Assembly (NCBI RefSeq): GCF_030433435.1
Contig: NZ_JANRHH010000038.1
Coordinates: 1-64,000 of the forward strand
Length of the DNA: 64,000 nt
Source: Polycladomyces subterraneus
Lineage (GTDB): Bacteria; Bacillota; Bacilli; Thermoactinomycetales; JIR-001
Direction of reading: 5' to 3'
Part shown: piece after piece, positions 61,866-64,000 of the stretch
How the letters are laid out: each line of letters opens with the position of its first letter
Numbering within the stretch: position 1 is the stretch's first letter
Made by a program: the position numbers and the translations under genes
The notes under the pieces: model-generated
What the model was told of the DNA's origin: nothing
Database searches by the model: none
Seen by the model: only the letters and a program-made list of their open reading frames with translations

Positions 61866-64000
61866 TTAAAACAGCGTCAACTGGTTGCTCTCCGGCAACC
61901 CTTCGAGACAACCCAGTTTTTTAAGCACTTCCACTACTGCGCTGGATATACGGCTCCGCTTTTGCAAGTCTTCAATGGAGAGAAACTCGCCCTGCTCCCG
62001 TGCCTGTACGATATTGCGCGCCGCGTTTTCCCCAATACCGGAGACGGAGGAAAACGGCGGAAGCAGGCGGTCGCCGTCCACCTGGAACCGGATGGCGTCA
62101 GAGCGGTACAAATCGATGTTACCGAACTTGAGGCCGCGGGCCAACATCTCCTGCGCCGATTCCAATACGGTCAGCAAGCCCTTTTCCTTGGCCGTGGCGG
62201 CGTTACCTTTTTCCAGGATCTCCTCGATCTGCCGACGGATCGCATCCTTACCCTTGAGCACCAGCTCCAAGTCGAAATCGTCGGCACGAACCGAGAAATA
62301 GGTGGCATAATACTCCGCCGGATAGTACACCTTGAACCAAGCGATGCGCACGGCCATCATCACGTAAGCCACCGCGTGTGCTTTAGGGAACATGTACTTG
62401 ATCTTGCGGCAGGATTCGATATACCACTCCGGCACATTATGCTGCCGCATGAAATCGGCCTCTTCGTCGGTCAGACCTTTCCCTTTCCGTACCTTCTCCA
62501 TGATCTTGAACGCTTTGGAGGGTGGCAATCCCTTGTAGATCAGATAGACCATGATGTCGTCCCGGGTAGAAATCACCTCGGACAGCTTCGCCGTACCACT
62601 GCGGATCAGATCCTGGGCGTTGTTGAGCCACACATCGGTCCCGTGGGACAACCCGGAGATGCGGACCAGCTCGCCAAATGTAGTCGGCTTGGTGTCCTCC
62701 AGCATTTGACGGACAAAACGGGTGCCGAATTCGGGAATGCCCAGGGTACCCATCGTGTTGCCGCCCAAGTCCTCCGGTGTCACCCCGAGCGACTCCGTCC
62801 CGCTGAACAGCTTCAACACTTCGGGATCGTCGGTCGGAATCGTTTTGGGGTCCACACCGGTCAAATCCTGCAACATGCGGATCACTGTCGGATCGTCGTG
62901 ACCCAGGATATCCAGTTTCAACAGGCGGCCGCTGATCGCATGGTAATCGAAGTGCGTCGTGATCGTCTCCGATTTGGGATCGTCCGCCGGACGCTGAATG
63001 GGGGTGAAATCATACACTTCCCGGTTGTTGGGAATGACCATCAGCCCGCCGGGATGCTGCCCGGTTGTCCGCTTCACCCCGCTGCATCCGCGCACCATGC
63101 GCTCGACCTCTGCATTCCGCCAGTTGAGCTGCCGCTCCTCCTGGTACTTTTTCACAAACCCATACGCCGTCTTTTCAGCCACCGTCGAGATCGTTCCGGC
63201 ACGATACACGTAATCCTTGCCGAACAATTCCTCAGTGTATTTGTGGGCGCGGGGCTGGTACTCCCCGGAGAAGTTCAAATCGATATCGGGTACTTTGTCC
63301 CCCTCGAATCCGAGGAACGTCTCAAACGGGATATCGTGCCCGTCTTTTTTCAACGGCGTACCACACTCCGGACAATCCTTGCGCGGTAAGTCGAAACCGG
63401 ACGCCACCGAGCCGTCGGTGATAAATTCATTGTATTTGCAGTTGGGACAGATATAGTGCGGCGGCAATGGGTTTACCTCTGTGATCGAACTCATCGTCGC
63501 CACAAAAGACGATCCGACCGACCCCCGCGATCCTACCAGGTATCCGTCGGACAGCGATTTGGTCACCAATTTATGAGCGATGAGATAAATAACGGCAAAC
63601 CCGTGCTTGATAATGCTGTTAAGTTCCTTTTCCAACCGCTCGCGCACGATGTCCGGCAGCGGATCACCATACGTGTTTTTTGCCGTCTCATAACAAATGC
63701 GCCGCAGCTCTTCGTCCGCGCCTTCGATGATCGGGGTGTGCAATTCATCAGGGAAAGGCTTCAGCTCTTCCACCATATCAGCAATTTTGCGTGAATTAGC
63801 CACCACCACCTCAAACGCCTTGTCTTCGCCGAGATACGAAAACTCCTCCAACATTTCGTCGGTGGTGCGGAAATAGACTTTGGGCAACGGGTCGGTTTGA
63901 CGGAAACGGTTGTCGTTGGCCACCAAAATCTCACGGTATATCGCATCCCACTCGTCAAGGTAGTGGGCATTGGATGTGGCCACCACCGGTTTGCCCAATT
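61866..64000 (-). CDS. polC: DNA polymerase III PolC, C-terminal part (runs off the window)
   Basis: The last 711 or so codons of the Gram-positive type replicative polymerase; the start lies beyond the right edge and the first methionine visible is internal. Seen are [17 protein letters not shown], the zinc-binding cysteines CPNC and [18 protein letters not shown] (catalytic aspartates in PDIDLNFSG), [10 protein letters not shown] and the C-terminal SNQLTLF. The exonuclease and OB/PHP parts are outside. The downstream space before rimP is occupied by MITE copy C and no polC terminator is obvious. Confidence 0.97.
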   Translation of the reverse strand, partial: LGKPVVATSNAHYLDEWDAIYREILVANDNRFRQTDPLPKVYFRTTDEMLEEFSYLGEDKAFEVVVANSRKIADMVEELKPFPDELHTPIIEGADEELRRICYETAKNTYGDPLPDIVRERLEKELNSIIKHGFAVIYLIAHKLVTKSLSDGYLVGSRGSVGSSFVATMSSITEVNPLPPHYICPNCKYNEFITDGSVASGFDLPRKDCPECGTPLKKDGHDIPFETFLGFEGDKVPDIDLNFSGEYQPRAHKYTEELFGKDYVYRAGTISTVAEKTAYGFVKKYQEERQLNWRNAEVERMVRGCSGVKRTTGQHPGGLMVIPNNREVYDFTPIQRPADDPKSETITTHFDYHAISGRLLKLDILGHDDPTVIRMLQDLTGVDPKTIPTDDPEVLKLFSGTESLGVTPEDLGGNTMGTLGIPEFGTRFVRQMLEDTKPTTFGELVRISGLSHGTDVWLNNAQDLIRSGTAKLSEVISTRDDIMVYLIYKGLPPSKAFKIMEKVRKGKGLTDEEADFMRQHNVPEWYIESCRKIKYMFPKAHAVAYVMMAVRIAWFKVYYPAEYYATYFSVRADDFDLELVLKGKDAIRRQIEEILEKGNAATAKEKGLLTVLESAQEMLARGLKFGNIDLYRSDAIRFQVDGDRLLPPFSSVSGIGENAARNIVQAREQGEFLSIEDLQKRSRISSAVVEVLKKLGCLEGLPESNQLTLF

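Noticed and set aside
61842-63389. Plus-strand frame of 515 codons opposite polC
   Set aside because: It mirrors the conserved polC reading frame on the other strand, is His/Arg-rich, and has no recognisable motif; a shadow frame.
1-64000. CRISPR array, tRNA or rRNA genes
   Set aside because: No regularly spaced direct repeats, cloverleaf genes or rRNA segments were seen on either strand.

Overview
This 64 kb window is chromosomal sequence from an endospore-forming member of the Bacillota. Evidence for this is spoVS, dpaA/dpaB (dipicolinate synthase), ylxY, ymxH, tepA, an ftsK/spoIIIE-type translocase, a Spo0E-like phosphatase, strong AGGAGG ribosome sites, GTG/TTG starts, and the Bacillus-type order polC-rimP-nusA-ylxR-ylxQ-infB-ylxP-rbfA-nrnA-truB-ribF-rpsO-pnp-ylxY-mlpA-dut-ymxH-dpaA-dpaB-asd-dapG-dapA-rnj-tepA-ylzJ-ftsK. 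The moderately GC-rich codon use and the gene content would fit a thermophilic relative such as the Thermoactinomycetaceae; that placement is inference. Almost everything is on the minus strand, so the map is described from the right edge leftward.

Right third (64000-42100): the 3' part of polC; the rimP-nusA-ylxR-ylxQ-infB-ylxP-rbfA-nrnA-truB-ribF translation/RNA operon with a hairpin leader; rpsO and pnp; then ylxY, the protease mlpA, dut, a 57-residue Spo0E-like gene, ymxH, the dipicolinate genes, and the aspartate/lysine pathway genes asd, dapG and dapA. Middle (42100-28200): an RNase J, a HesB-like protein, tepA, ylzJ, the ftsK translocase, a four-gene nucleoside ABC importer (nupNOPQ type), a plus-strand phosphodiesterase and a decayed RidA gene. 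Left part (28200-1): the ymfF-ymfH-ymfI-ymfJ-ymfK block; an unusual tandem set of four RodZ/YmfM-like membrane proteins; pgsA, cinA, a DEAD-box helicase, a DUF59 gene, recA and recX; a Mre11/Rad50-like module whose Rad50 is split over three overlapping genes; rny, a frameshifted ymdB, spoVS, a dipeptidase, a 2-oxoacid:ferredoxin oxidoreductase, a metallo-beta-lactamase-fold hydrolase and tdh. The left edge carries a highly structured segment resembling the right end/omega-RNA of an IS200/IS605 element.

The accessory signals that stand out are: (1) a family of about 236-239 bp non-coding, inverted-repeat-bounded elements (MITE-like) present in three diverged copies; (2) the split Rad50 module; (3) the RodZ paralogue array; (4) gene decay in ymdB (2-base loss in a CA repeat) and in a RidA gene (nonsense plus frameshift); (5) several readable control sites: a sigma-H promoter for spoVS, a LexA box at recA, a likely sigma-K promoter for dpaAB, a structured rny leader, and hairpin leaders for rimP-nusA and rpsO. 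No rRNA, tRNA or CRISPR array was seen. All product calls come from reading motifs and gene order; no database search was run.
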